DNA from: Sphagnum compactum
Taxonomy: Eukaryota; Bryophyta; Sphagnopsida; Sphagnales
Length of the DNA stretch: 64,000 bases
NCBI GenBank assembly: GCA_965153455.1
Contig: OZ234494.1
Location: forward strand, 18,600,001 to 18,664,000
Direction of reading: 5' to 3'
Shown: positions 47,660 to 59,363 of the stretch, in pieces
Position numbering within the stretch: the stretch's first letter is position 1
How the letters are laid out: each line of letters opens with the position of its first letter
Made by a program: the position numbers and the translations under genes
Notes under the pieces: generated by a model
What the model saw: the letters and a program-made list of their open reading frames with translations, nothing else
What the model was told of the DNA's origin: nothing
Database searches by the model: none

Positions 47660-47985
47660 CTATGGAGAGTGAAAAAAGGGTGCAAAACGACATCCCCAAA
47701 TGAGGGCTTGAGACAAAGAGCTTGATGGAGGGTGTTTAGCGTCTCCCTAGCAATGCAAAAAGGGTGCAAAATGACACCCCCAAATTAGGAGGGCTTGAGA
47801 GAAAGAACTTGATGGAGGAGGAGGAGAAGGAGGAGGAGGAGGAGGAGGAGGGTGTTTAGTGTCTCCCTAGCAATGCAAAAAGGGTGCAAAATGACACATT
47901 AGGAGGGCTTGAGAGAAAGAACTTGGAGGAGGAGGAGGAGGAGGAGGAGGAGGGTGTTTAGTGTCTCCCTAGCAATGCAATGGTG
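47660..47985. repeat. 102-120-bp tandem repeat with expanding GAG tracts
   Basis: The unit GGTGTTTAGTGTCTCCCTAG begins at 47731, 47851 and 47953. It is joined by AGGGTGCAAAATGACA and GGAGGGCTTGAGAGAAAGAA. Between units lie GGA/GAG runs of different length (about 47812-47850 and 47923-47952). The length differences come mainly from those runs and a small deletion. Confidence 0.8.
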
Positions 47986-47999
47986 ACAAGGAGAATGTG

Positions 48000-48760
48000 G
48001 ATTGCTTGTTGAGAAAAGACCTAAACCCTAAACCACAAATGATTGGTGTACCACAAAATGACCTAATAAGTACTTTATTACTCACACTTCTTGGTTGAAT
48101 CATGACCTATAACATAGTTACAACAAAACAAAAGACTTCCTCCTCTCTTCATCCATAACTGCTTGGAGCAGAGAATGTCAGGAGGCCCTCATCATCTCCC
48201 CCTACACATAAATAACTGGGTAGATTTCAAGCTGAAAAATTGTCAGGTTGCCCAATATCTTCATGCTTTTGACCATCACATTATATATTGTCAGCTCCTG
48301 ATCATTTTTCTTACATAAATATATTCTTGGTGGATTTCATGTGAAAATTTGTCAGCTTGCCCCAATCCCTAGGCTAGGCTAGGCTAGGCTATGGCTTGTT
48401 TTTTTTCCACCATCACAAAAGCTACTAACTAGCCCTTACCTCTTTTTTCACCTATTAACTTAGGTTAGACATATGGTTAATATACATAGGTAAGGGGCTA
48501 GTGGGTTTATGTTTGTAGGTTGGTATTAAATTCAGAACCTAAGTTAACCACTATGGTTAGCCAAAGAACCAAAACCCCAATGAAAAAGTGTTTCCTGTCA
48601 ACTTACCATCCATCCCTTAGTTAGTTGCACTGGTGATGTTGATTCACTCTGGCCATAAACAAAGAACATATATCACTACTACATTTTGGCCTAACTTTAT
48701 TACTATTTTTTATAATAATAATAATGTTATTATTGTTTTCAGGTTTTGTATTAAGAGAGT
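48000..48760. other. Intergenic, no recognised gene
   Basis: It holds a short AGGCT pentamer run (AGGCTAGGCTAGGCTAGGCT near 48371-48391) and an AATAAT run at 48714. No gene. Confidence 0.45.
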
Positions 48761-48769
48761 ACCCTAAAC

Positions 48770-49440
48770 TCAATGGCTAACTAACTCAAGATGAATACTC
48801 AGGATGAACCAAGTTTTCATAACCAACTTATGGCTAACTCAGGATGAACTCATGAACCGAGCTTATATATAACCAACTTAACTTATGGCTAACTCAGGAT
48901 GAACTCATGAACCGAGCTTATATATAACCAACTTAACTTATGGCTAAACCCATGAACCGAGCTCTTGTAACCAACTTATGGCTAACTCATGATGATGAAC
49001 CCACGAACCGAGCTCTTGTAACCAACTTATGGCTAACTCATGATGAACCCATGAACCAAGCTCATGTAACCAACTTATGGCTAACTCATGATAAACACAT
49101 GAACCGAGTTCTTGCAACCAACTTATGTGTAACTCATGAACTGAGTTTTTAAAAAGGAACTTATGTCTAACTCATGATGAACTGAGTTTTTTAAAAACCC
49201 AACTTATGTCTAACTCATGATGAACTGAGTTTTTAAAAACCCAACTTATGTCTAACTCATGATGAACTGAGTTTTTAAAAACCCAACTTATGTTTAACTT
49301 ATGATGAACCGAGTTTTTAAAAAACCAACTTATGTCTAACTCATGATGAACTGAACCCATGAACCGAGTTATTGAACCAAAGTTATGTCTTCTAACTCAT
49401 GATGAACTCATGAACCAGGTTTTTATAACTAACTTATTAT
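48770..49440. repeat. 42-52-bp minisatellite, about 13 units
   Basis: The core AACCAACTTATGGCTAACTC plus ATGATGAACCCATGAACCGA recurs from about 48790 to 49440. The left half has units of 47-52 bp with GAGCTCTTGTAACC. The right half has units of about 42 bp with GAGTTTTTAAAAACCC. There are thus two subfamilies arranged in blocks rather than mixed, as expected from local expansion. Confidence 0.85.
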
Positions 49441-49459
49441 GGCTAATAAAGATATGGCC

Positions 49460-49512
49460 AACATTAATAATAATAATAATAATGATAATAATGTTATTAT
49501 TATTATTATTAT
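49460..49512. repeat. AAT microsatellite followed by its own complement (ATT)
   Basis: (AAT)n at about 49466-49490 is followed by (ATT)n to 49511, able to fold into a long A:T hairpin. Confidence 0.6.
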
Positions 49513-49659
49513 GGGCAAAAACTTATGGGCCAAAATGTGGTTACCTACCTACCAGGTGAATACTTTTTTCAAACACTTCCCTCCAAAATTTCAAAACTGT
49601 AGAGAAGGACAAAAGGACAAATGATCATTTTCTTTTACTTTGTCAGTAGCTTAACTTAA

Positions 49660-50868
49660 CTCAAGTCAGAATTTCTTTCCCCCGAAAGACAAAAATTTTA
49701 ACCCCTTTTTCTTTCCTTTTCACACTTACTTCCCTTGTCGGTCGGTGTGAAGAGGGATCGTCCTTCCGGTTCACACGTCCACGCTGCTCTGCTCTTGAGA
49801 GACGAAGAAGAAGAAGAGAGACGTTAGCCGCCGCTGTCCACGTTCAAAAGAATTCGCGCAAAATTGAATTTGCCAAAGGAATCATGCGCAAATGCTTTGT
49901 GTGCAGAAGAGAGAATCCCTCGCTCGCTCGCTCGCTCGATCGATCGATCGATTGTTCATTCACTGATTATAATTAATTGTTGTTGTTGTTTTTGTTGGTG
50001 GAATGCTTCTTTCTTTCTTTTCTACTGGGAGTGTTTTTGTGTCTGTGGACGTTTTGGACTTGAAGAGAACCAACCTTTTGTGGCTAGGCTTGTTTCATGC
50101 TGGACTGGAGCTTTTCGTTTGCATTTGTGCATTGTGAGTTGTAGAAACAGAGGACTAGTAGAAGTAGTAGTAGTAGTAGTTCTTCTTTAGTTGGAAATTG
50201 TTTTGCAGTTGTAAGTAAGGAGTTTGTGCTTGCTTGCTTGCTTGTTTGTTTTGTTTTGCTTTGTTTGTTTGTGTGCATGTGTTGTCGGTTTTGGGGTCTT
50301 GGGTTTTGATATGCAAAGGGGTTTCCAAGCTTTGTGGAGTGAGGTTTTGAACTGAAGTGATCCTGGGTATCGTTTCTTTTTTGCTGCTTCTGTTTTTTGG
50401 TTTTCTGTTCACTGTAATGAGGAAGAGAAGTAGCGAGCGAGTTTATGGAGTTTCGGTTTTTGTCGAAAATTTGCTTACGGAAATAGTTGTTGAATTTTGG
50501 AGCTAAAATGTATGTACCTTTTCCTCCTTTGTGGAGCTGAGAACTGGATGTTATGCTTTTGTTGTTGTTGTTGTTGTTTGCATTTGTAGTTGCAGCAAAA
50601 ATGTTTTCGTCTCGGGTCAGGTTTTGTCGTCAGTCCTCTCAATTGCTGAGCTCGCATTGAGGAGCTTCTTTGCTTCTTCGTTTCGGTTGCAATCTGGAGT
50701 TGGGGTTCTCCTCGCTTCCTTCCAGTTGCGGTCCACGAAGCTTGCAAATCAGACTCGAAAGAATGGGCGAGTAGGGTTGTTTGTCTGCTGGTCTTACTCT
50801 CCTCAATCCCCAGAGCTTTACGAGGATAACAGGTAGTGCGAGGCCGATTGGTTGGGGATTCTTTTGCG
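49660..50868 (+). promoter_or_regulatory. Promoter and 5' leader of the coiled-coil protein gene (inferred)
   Basis: From 49735 the sequence turns GC-richer. It has CACGTC-type motifs (CACACGTCCACG near 49772), GAAGAAGAAGAAG, and the short tandem CGCTCG/CGAT run at 49919-49951. No TATA box was recognised. A strong donor (GTAAGTAAGG at 50211) and an acceptor after a pyrimidine/GTTGTT tract (TTGCAG ending 50595) suggest a leader intron of about 385 bp. Several upstream ATGs lie in the leader. Confidence 0.45.
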
Positions 50869-53193
50869 ATGGCTGTGAAGTACAGAGGTGTGAGAGGCGA
50901 AGGCTTTACTCCAACAAGTAGGACTGTGAGAATTCCAGCAAGAGCAGTGAGTGCTTCTGTGTCAGAGACCCAGCAGGGAAGAACCCATGATAGCATCGGT
51001 GCTACTGCAAAGCTAAGAGAAGAAAGCTCGATGGACAATGTGAAGAAATTGCAGCAAAAGGAAGCTGCTGCTGCTGTTTGCATCGAACCATTCCAAGGTT
51101 TTAGCGCTGCTGCACAGTTTCAGAGTGATCGAGGGAGTATTGTATCTACATGCTTGAAGAAGAACGTAAAAGCATTTGGTCCGAATGTTTTGAATCAACC
51201 CTGCAATCAAAGTAGTATGTTCACAGCTGCCGAAGAAGGATGCACTACTCAACATTTGCAGAAGGGTGGCAGTACAGTGCAAGATCACCCAGAGGGTGCC
51301 AGAAAGATGTTATCTCAGAAACCGTGGTCGTATTCCACAAAATCTCCAGCTGCTGGGGGGGCCCCTCTTCTGCAGACAGAGAAATCCCCAGTTTTGAAGA
51401 CCGGATCGTCAAGATTGCCAACAAGAGATTTGAAGCTGCCACTCGAGGCAACAACAACACCCACATTGAAGAAAAGGAAAAGCGGTTTGCAGCAGCAGTC
51501 CAGGTTTCTGCAATCACCTGTAAGGGTTTTTCACTCACCAAAGGGACCACCCAATTCAGCAAAGGACAGGAAAGGAACACTGGAAATCAAAGGGAGAATG
51601 ATGACTGCTAACCCTAGTAGTAGGCCTGCAAGTAAGAACAAGCCTGGTGCCAGGGGGGAGCAAGGCCCATCCAAGGAAGGTGATAAAAAAAGCAGTGATG
51701 CAAGAGAGGCTGGGGCCAACATCTCAAAGTTAAGAACAGAAATCCTGGCAGTTAGTTCAAGTCCAATGCTGCAACGAAAACCGAATCCAAGGAAGTCTAA
51801 GGAACTTGGTGCATTGCACCGGGTGATGATGCGCTCCAGCATTGATCTGTCAGTTGGGGGGAGGCGAGTGCGCCATCTCTCACAGGTTCTCAGAAATGAG
51901 AATGAGGTGCTGCAACAGAACCAACAATATGTGAAAGAGTTGCAGCAACTGCGGGATGAGATTGCTCAAAAAGATAAGGAGGTATGTATGTATGTATGGA
52001 TGTGTGTTCTACATCCTCAACACTTCACCTTCAATGTGGGAAGCTTGGTTTCTAGTCTGCAGAAACCACACAAGCTCACATGAGTACTGAAAGGATCTTG
52101 CTCACAGCATTCCTTGCAATGCTTTTGTTCTTCTTCCAAGGCTTGTATCTTGAACAATTTTTTTTCTCTTTGGATCCTGACGTTTGTAGTTGTGTGAAAG
52201 CAGGTTGAGAGGGCAAGGTCAGCAGGGATGCTCCTGAAGCAGCTCTGTACAACCCAGGGCGAAGAACTCAAAGCTCTCAAGGAAGCGTTTCCAGCCATCT
52301 TTAAGGAGATGTCTGAGATTCAAGAGACGAATTACAAGCAGGAGAAGGAATTGGACACCGTGCAAACAGTCATAACACCCCTACAAGCTGAGATTGCTAG
52401 TCTTCAAGAGAGGATTGCATGTCTCACTGCAGACCTTAAGCAGGTTCATCCTCCACTCTCCACCTTTTTGGCTCCCAAGAGCTCTTTTTGTAACCTGTTT
52501 CAAGTGTGTACTTCAAAGCATTTGGAATTCAATATCTCCAGTGAAATCTATTTCTCATGTAAATGGATTGCTGCAATTATTTAGTGTAATCAGTTTGTGA
52601 GGTTTTTGTGTCTCTTTCCATTACATCATGGGTTCCAGATGAATTCTATGTAGATTTTCTACTTGAAAATCTATATCTGTCAGTTAACGAGCTCCTCAAA
52701 ACCTAGTAAAGCAATGATACGGACTTCGACATTTCAGAGAAGCTTAGCTTACGTGCTTGCTAAGGGGCCACATCATATTATTGCAATGAAATCTTTTGTG
52801 TTTTTGTTACAGGCCAGGGCTGTGAGCAGCACACTGGCAGAGCGTCTTGAGAAGACTGAAAAGTTAGGTTGCCAGAGCTGTCGGTTGAATGATTCGTCAA
52901 AAGCTGCCAATAAGGCAGAGGCTGCGCAAGCACAGCGACTGAAAGAGAATAAACCCACAACATATCCAGGTGATCATCATGGGAAGCTCCTCCAGCAGTT
53001 GTGCATCTCAGCAGCTATTCAGGAAGAAGCTGCAATACCAGAGTGGTGGTGTGACATCAATCCTTTGCAAGAGTCTGCATGCTCAAATGGAGCTCTTCAT
53101 ATAGATGTTTCCAAGAACAGAAATATGGTCAGCAGTTTGCACACTGCTTCTCAAGGAGGCTCACAGCATTATGAAGGTTCTTTTGTAAATTAA
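50869..53193 (+). CDS. Basic, SP-rich, coiled-coil protein of unknown function
   Basis: Exons 50869-51981, 52204-52443 and 52813-53193, all phase 0, give 577 aa. The ATG at 50869 is used because the longer frame begins with GTG. Residues 1 to about 320 are basic and disordered, with Ser/Thr-Pro sites beside Lys/Arg (TPTLKKRKS, QSPVRVFHSPKG, SSPMLQRK), a pattern typical of CDK-regulated nuclear or microtubule proteins. LKKRKS could be a nuclear signal. From about 335 to 470 it is heptad-like coiled coil (RHLSQVLRNENEVLQ, LKQLCTTQGEELKALKEAF, LQAEIASLQERIACLTADL). The block CTTQGEELKALK recurs, as I recall, in an uncharacterised plant coiled-coil family. The stop at 53193 may be bypassed: a donor GTAAAT at 53185 and an acceptor ending CCACAG at 53307 would add an 88-codon last exon (53308-53574). 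Confidence 0.78.
51982..52203 (+). other. Intron 1 of the coiled-coil gene
   Basis: Donor GAG|GTATGTATG at 51982; acceptor GAAAGCAG at 52203 after a T-rich tract. It joins QKDKE to VERARSAG and preserves the heptad pattern. Confidence 0.85.
52444..52812 (+). other. Intron 2 of the coiled-coil gene
   Basis: Donor CAG|GTTCAT at 52444 (weak); acceptor TTTTGTTACAG ending 52812. It joins LTADLKQ to ARAVSSTLAERLEK in phase 0. Confidence 0.78.
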
Positions 53194-53307
53194 CTGTGGG
53201 TGAGATGTTTGTTGATGATGACCCAAATGCCCATAAAAACTCAAAAGTCTTTTGAGATTTTGTGTCAAAATTAGAAAGCTAGCCCACTGAATCTTGAGCA
53301 TCCACAG

Positions 53308-53574
53308 GCTGACAGGAAATCAAATTCAGATGTTGACCATGACAATTTTCAATTGGTTTGCAACAGGTGCACATTCTGTGCACTTCAGAATTTTCCACCA
53401 GTTGCTTGGACTGTTTTTGGGACACACCCAATTCCTAAGCAGGAGAAAGAAATTACTAGAAGTGCAGACAGGTCGGAAAAATTCAGAGAATTCAAGAGCT
53501 GTTGTGTGTGTGGAGAGTGGTTTGCTGCATTGGGTTGGAATATTAGTTTTGCTCATTCGTTGTTTAGTTGTTAG
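53308..53574 (+). CDS. Possible alternative last exon of the coiled-coil gene
   Basis: The sequence is open in phase 0 from an acceptor at 53307 (ATCCACAG) to TAG at 53572-53574. It reads ADRKSNSDVDHDNFQLVCNR then CTFCALQNFPP. It would follow a donor TTTT|GTAAAT at 53185, removing a 123-base intron and the stop at 53193, for a 663-aa protein. Codon use looks acceptable and two CxxC-like pairs (CNRCTFC) are seen. It could equally be 3' UTR. Confidence 0.3.
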   Translation, partial: ADRKSNSDVDHDNFQLVCNRCTFCALQNFPPVAWTVFGTHPIPKQEKEITRSADRSEKFREFKSCCVCGEWFAALGWNISFAHSLFSC

Positions 53575-55240
53575 AAGCTTTGTACTCTCTTGGAGAAAAC
53601 TTACAGTGCAGGTGCCATGTACATGTACCTTATGGATTTGTATACCATTTGCAAATTTGGCCAGAATCCAGAGTTTTGCTGATGCAATCTTTCAAACTTT
53701 GCACAACAAATAGTAGAGAGAGCATTGTGTATTTTGGTGCAACAAGTCTTGTCAGGAGATTTTGGTGCTACAGTTTCTGATCTCTCATTGCAGAAGCACC
53801 TGAATCCCATTACAAGGTTGGCATACATATCTGCATCTCTAGGCTATGCTCCTTGATTGATTGTCTCTCTCACAAGTGGATTTGAACTGCCTCTATCATC
53901 TGATGCCTTTGGACATCTTCACTGCAAGCTTTAATGCATTTTTCAAGGATTTACTCTTTGCACTCCAAGTAGAGAGAATGAATTTCACAGCAGCACTTGC
54001 ACTTGTTGCACTTGTTCTCAAGGTTTGTGCATATAGCGTACTTGTTGCGGAAGTTCAACCTTAAGTAATTCTCAAAAGAGTGAGTTGATTATTTCTATAT
54101 TGTGGAACACTAGACCTTGCCAAAATTCTCAAGGATCCAATTCTACGCCATTTGCACATGAGAAGAAACAATTCCTGCCACTGGGTTACAAGTCAATTGA
54201 TTGTCAGAGTTGTACAGTTTGTGCTTCAATTCTGTCTTGTGGACTTCTTTTCTTTATGGTTTGGGTTTCCTCTTTTTGCATGCTCATTAACTGGTTGCTG
54301 TTATGTACTATGGATGCTCAAGTCCCCCGGCCCCCTTACCTTATGTTGGGTAAGGTGCCAGGTGAGCTCATTAAGGTGAGCTTCATCATGCTGCACCCAA
54401 CATAATGGGCAAGGCCAAAGACTGACATTAAAGGTCAGGTGGCAGATTCAAACAATTGTATAAACAAAATTTCACATTCAACAAAGATTTTGGTCACTAT
54501 TATTATGAGTGTATGATCATCACTGGAAGATTATGTCATGTAATGTGGTCAAGAAAATGATGTAATCTGGAACTCTAGACAAGTTCCTATGCTCATCCTG
54601 AATTGGCCATTCATCAAGAGTGCCGATTCTGTAGATGCAAAGGACTGACATGGCCAATTCAGCCTGCTTTGAGGCATCTCTATTTTGCAGAATCTGCCAT
54701 AGTGGCAGATTCTGTCCTTTCCTACTGACCTACCTACCTATTCTACCTACCTACCGGGCTCGCCTTTTGACTCACTGGGAGCCATAACCGGCACCCAGTG
54801 CCAGCTCTCTAGTACACAATAGACACTACTACCAAACTTTGGTGAGCAAAATTCTCTTGAAAAAACTAATTTGGTTCTCTTCTTTGATCTCAAGAGCTTT
54901 CTTGATTCTGGTTCTTAAGTTTTCTTGGGGACTCTGGCAATGAAGCCCACTCTCTCTCTCTCTTGCTCTCTCTCTCTCTCTCTCTCTTCCAAATTTTGGA
55001 CACAATCTTTCTTAACTTGACATATGTAGTTGGGTCTTGGATTTTTTCTAAGGGTGTGTTAAGTACTTCACAACAAGATTAGCCAGACTAGTACACTAAA
55101 CTAGGCCCGCACAAGATTTGGCACAAGATTTGGGTGTTTACTAAGAAGGAAGGTTTTAGATTTGGGGCCCTTTGTTTAGTAAGCTGCACTAATCCTGCCT
55201 AAACCGGATCTTTCCTTTGGTACATTTTGTTTCCCAAAAA
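53575..55240. other. 3' UTR and downstream flank of the coiled-coil gene
   Basis: No supported gene. An inverted repeat CCTTACCTTATGTTGGGT / ACCCAACATAATGGGCAAGG with a 43-base spacer lies near 54336-54413. A TACC cluster is at 54720-54757 and a (CT)n tract at 54948-54988. Confidence 0.4.
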
Positions 55241-55243
55241 TTG

Positions 55244-56900
55244 CAGAGTATCTGATGGAGGATGATCTTAAAAACTTGCACTCTGCTCATAATAGAGTTC
55301 TACTATGAATGGGTAACTCTTATTATACTTCCTTCTCAAGATTATGACAATACGGAATAGAAGATAATCTAAACAACTAACACCCACTCTGTACTAGGGG
55401 ACCAAGGTAAGAAATTATGTCTGGCATTGCTTGTCACAAGAATTGATGGGCCAAGAAAAGCAAAAAAAATAATTTGCTATTACGTATCAAAATGAAAGGC
55501 ACTTAAAAAAAAATTTGCTTATCACGGTGGAAGACCCAAAAACCAAAAGTGCTTATCAAATGAAAGGCAAAAATAAATAAATGCGTGTCATATAAGCACA
55601 TCTTGTATTATTGTACGGTTGCAATAGTATATGTTTTTTAAAAATTTCAATTGAAACATTATATTGGTATAACCACACTATCTCACATCAATTCTAGTTT
55701 ATGGTTGCATATAGTGACAAATGTGTTGATTAAGTTGAACAAACTCAATCAACTACTTTAGAAGTACACGGTTGATGTTTTTGTCATTGGCTCCTCTTTG
55801 GAGACAAGCATTTTTTGTGTTTAATACATTTGTAAATCTTTGAAACTTTGCATGTGATGGATGTTAAGAACCTTGGCCTTTTCATCACTACTTTTTTTGC
55901 TCATTGTTTTTTTTAAGATGGTGGAGAGGAGATTATAATATGATGCATTTCATGCCCCCACACACACATATTTGATTTACTTGGCTCATTGGAGGAGATG
56001 AAATGATGACTAGAGAATATGTATATGTATAGGTAATTGTGAACAAATTGAATGAATGATTTTATGAGTTGCTAATTTTCAATGCTTCAAAATTGTTTAG
56101 TTTTAAGCATTGTCATGATGACAATGATGATTAAAATTGGTTGATGACCTAGTGGTTTGATAGGTTGATGACGAACTTCACAACTGATAGTGCTTTGTGT
56201 TAAGTTGAATTGTTTCAATTCTCGAATGAATGTGAGACATTTTGTGTGACAATAAAAATTAATAAATTCTACTGTTGAATTAGAAGTGAACTTTGTGTTT
56301 TTCAAACTTGTATGATTATAAAGTTTGTTCCTTGCAATTTGAGTTCATACATATGTATTTACATTGTTGGAACTAAAAGTAAACAAGTCTAATTTTGCAC
56401 ATGTTGTGGTCCATTCTAGCAATGTGAATTGTCAATTTTTTTTCACCTCTGATTTTTTATTTTTTATTTTTCAAAATGGTGTGCATTGGACGAATATAAT
56501 TACAATAGATTTGGATTTGTTTGTAGCAAGATAGGATTTTGATGTTTTATACCAATCAACGTTTATGTTGAAATTATGTTGGAATTCAATTCTTGTGATT
56601 TCCCCTTGCAAAATCATAAGATGTTCATTTCATTCATGGATGACATAAGTTCATTTGTATAATATCCATGTCAATGGCATTTTTTAATGTAGTGTGCCAT
56701 GTGAAAGACAATTTCAAAATTTTCTTGTCACTTTGAAAGGCAAGAACCCCTATCAAATTCTTACACTATTAAAGGTAGCTTATTATATTTCCTCCCCAAA
56801 ATGGCAAAATAGTGAATGAAAGACAATTTAAACAACTTGCACCCACTAGTTAAATATAGACATACTATGAATGGGCAATTTATTATGCTCCCATTTGATG
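55244..56900. repeat. Intergenic block with a diverged repeat (CTATGAATGGG... units)
   Basis: The module AACTTGCACYC...CTACTATGAATGGGTAACTC occurs at 55272-55315. A partial unit (GATAATCTAAACAACTAACA) is at 55363-55395, and a full relative (ACAATTTAAACAACTTGCAC...ACTATGAATGGGCAAT) at 56820-56885. The unit is about 75-110 bp; its nature is unknown. The rest is AT-rich without genes. Confidence 0.45.
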
Positions 56901-56991
56901 GTTGCTTGAACTTCAAGTTTGATAGAAAATAGTTTAAAACATATCAACAAAAAAGTAGCATTTTGAGGACATGCTTCATCATATCATATCA

Positions 56992-57027
<36 letters not shown>

Positions 57028-57062
57028 AAAAACACACACACACACACACACACACATAAATA
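56992..57062. repeat. (TA)n(TG)n - (AC)n(TA)n hairpin microsatellite
   Basis: TATATATATA followed by about twelve TG, a five-base AAAAA-type loop, then about twelve AC and ATAAATATA. The two halves are complementary, so the whole can fold as a near-perfect hairpin. Confidence 0.85.
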
Positions 57063-57129
57063 TAATGAGATTAATAAATGTGTACATTATAATTTTTTAT
57101 GTAACAATGTTTTAATCTTTTTGGTCAAA

Positions 57130-57320
57130 TTGTGGAATTTAAAAAAATAAAAAGTTGTTTTTTTGGGGTTTTTGGTTGCCATATTTTAAATTTAAAAACA
57201 AATTCAGAAATGTCACTATAGAAGGAAGCTTATATGATTTTACTTTGTAATTCACTTGTAGCCAAATTTGGCTAAACCTCTTATTATTATTAATGATAGC
57301 CACCTTAGCACTATTCTAGA
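57130..57320. repeat. Palindrome-centred repeat family, copy D
   Basis: The palindrome AGCCAAATTTGGCT lies at 57260-57273. The right arm in complement reads GCTAAGGTGGCTATCATTAA...AAGAGGTTT, matching the arm of copy A (GCCGAAGTGGCCATCATGCA...GGAAGATTT). The left arm begins with TTCCTTCTATAG/GAATTAC-type sequence similar to copy A. Confidence 0.55.
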
Positions 57321-59360
57321 ATCCTTGAGAAAAAAACCATTGATCTGTAAGATGAAGGTATCTCAATGTGTTGTTGGATGGAAACCATTGCTTAATATTT
57401 TATTCAAGGGATCATCATTTTTGTTTCTTTCATAATTGGTGCACTCTTTAGTGTGATGATGGGGAAAAATAAAAGAAGAAAACAATGATAATCTTTTCAA
57501 CTTCACATTGTTGTATCAAGGTAATCTACTTTGAACCTTTTTTCCGGTATATTGTTGGGCACCTACTACTACCTATTCAGGTGTGTGAATAGGACATGGT
57601 TGTATATCTAGTAGAAGTTAATGTTGATTTGTACAAGGATGCTTTTTTTAAAGTCTAGTGGTTTGTAGTGGATTGGTCCATATATGACTTTGTATTTAAT
57701 TTTTTGGGTTGTTGTTGTTGTTGGCTTTCAATTGATCTCACTATTGTGACAAGTTACTCCATGTAATATCCAATATTACAATCATGGGGTTGACAACTTT
57801 AAGGACAATGTTTTTATTAGTTTGTGCAACATGAACAAATGATGCTTTTGGTAAAGAGATATCACTTTGTCCATTGAATTGATAATTGCTTGTGTTTCAT
57901 GAGTGGAGTTGGAAATGAGTGGGCAAAGTTTTGTAGGATTCCATGTCCATCAAAAGTGTTTTTTTGCGACATGTCGAAATCAGCACAATCGATGGCCATC
58001 ATTTGGTCATAGAAATTTAGAAGTTGATAGAATGTTGCCAAATGAAAATTCCAACTAATGGGTGGTTGCTTTAATGAAGTTTGGATGAAATCGCGATACA
58101 ATCCATCCATTAACTAGCCTAATCATTGGATTAATCAAATGGGTATGTTACATATTGAGACTATGGGTTAAAACCTAGATAGATAGAGATTTAAGCAAGT
58201 TGAAATAGTAGTGAAGATGGGGGTAATATCTTACCCTCCTAATGGCCGGAAAGTCATGGTCTTGTTAAACCCTCCACCAAGGTTTTATTCAACATGAAGT
58301 AACCATCTAAAAAGTTTCCTTGGTTAAGTTTTGTGGAGCAAGGTGAACTTAAAATCTCTTCCCCCTAATGTGTTGTCAAAGGTATTGCCAACTTTTTCAA
58401 AATGGGTTTTAAACTAGTTCCTTGTAACTCAATTACTTCTCCAAGTTTTGCAAATTAAATCAACATGGATTGTGATGGAATGAATTACTAGGTTTGCAAC
58501 TAGGTGATGGCCCTATTAGATAATATTGAATTCATTATTAAACAATGATTAGGTGCAACATCATATTGAATGCTTATCATGGTTTGGTATCATCATTAAT
58601 GACTAAGTGCATTCTATTTCATGTCTAGATTGGTACAAATATATCAAAAGTGTTTGCATATAACATAGGCAATGATTTTATGTTTGATTGGATGTAAGGC
58701 ACATAAATGGAGGATCATGGCAATTGAGATTATTTTTGCGGAGGATGAATAGATTGTAGGTACTAGCTAGCATCTGAGATGTCATCACACCATACTATAA
58801 ATTAGATGTTAATAGGATGTATCATGTCATGTAAAGTGATTTATATATATAAAAATAAAATATAGAAAGCCAAAAATACAAAACTCAACAAGTACTCAAG
58901 GTGGCAATGTGAGTTAGCCAGACAATTTTCAAAAAGATGAGAACCATTGTTGATTACTAGTTTTTAATAATATAATTGTATTTGAACATTTGGAAATATT
59001 TTTAATTAATATTTTCACTGAAAAAAAGTAAAGTTGCAAAATTTTTAACACAGTTTGAGGAATGGGTTTTTCAAACATAAAATTAGGCACTGAATAGAAT
59101 TACTAGTACCTAGTAGTATAAAGTTGGACAATTGGAAGGCTCTTTTTAAACCCTGTGGTGATGGATGGTTTTTCCTTAATTAATTGACCACATTATTTCA
59201 TCCATCCAGCCATCAAGGGCTATTTGTATCCCTGTAACAAATTGGAACATGTTGATGATGTCCATGGGTCCATCAGACCCCATTATGGTGTCATTAAAAT
59301 CTGTCCATCAATGGCTTTTCCTGTCCCCTTGAGAAATGAAATATATTATCTTGACTAGTC
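57321..59360. other. AT-rich intergenic, no recognised gene
   Basis: An 82-codon minus frame with an ATG (58110-57862, beginning MDGLYRDFIQTSLKQPPISW) has ordinary composition. It has no known motif and no partner exons, and is not called as a gene. Confidence 0.4.
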
Positions 59361-59363
59361 TTA

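Noticed and set aside
53294-53713. 139-codon frame downstream of the coiled-coil gene
   Set aside because: Starts at TTG, composition like untranslated sequence; a different frame here (53308-53574) is the better exon candidate.
56145-56225. Second tRNA/SINE-like pair of boxes (TGACCTAGTGG, GTTTCAATTCT)
   Set aside because: Boxes are 66 bases apart and the rest does not fold; likely chance.
57862-58110. 82-codon minus frame starting MDGLYRDF
   Set aside because: Plausible composition but isolated, with no motif or neighbouring exon.
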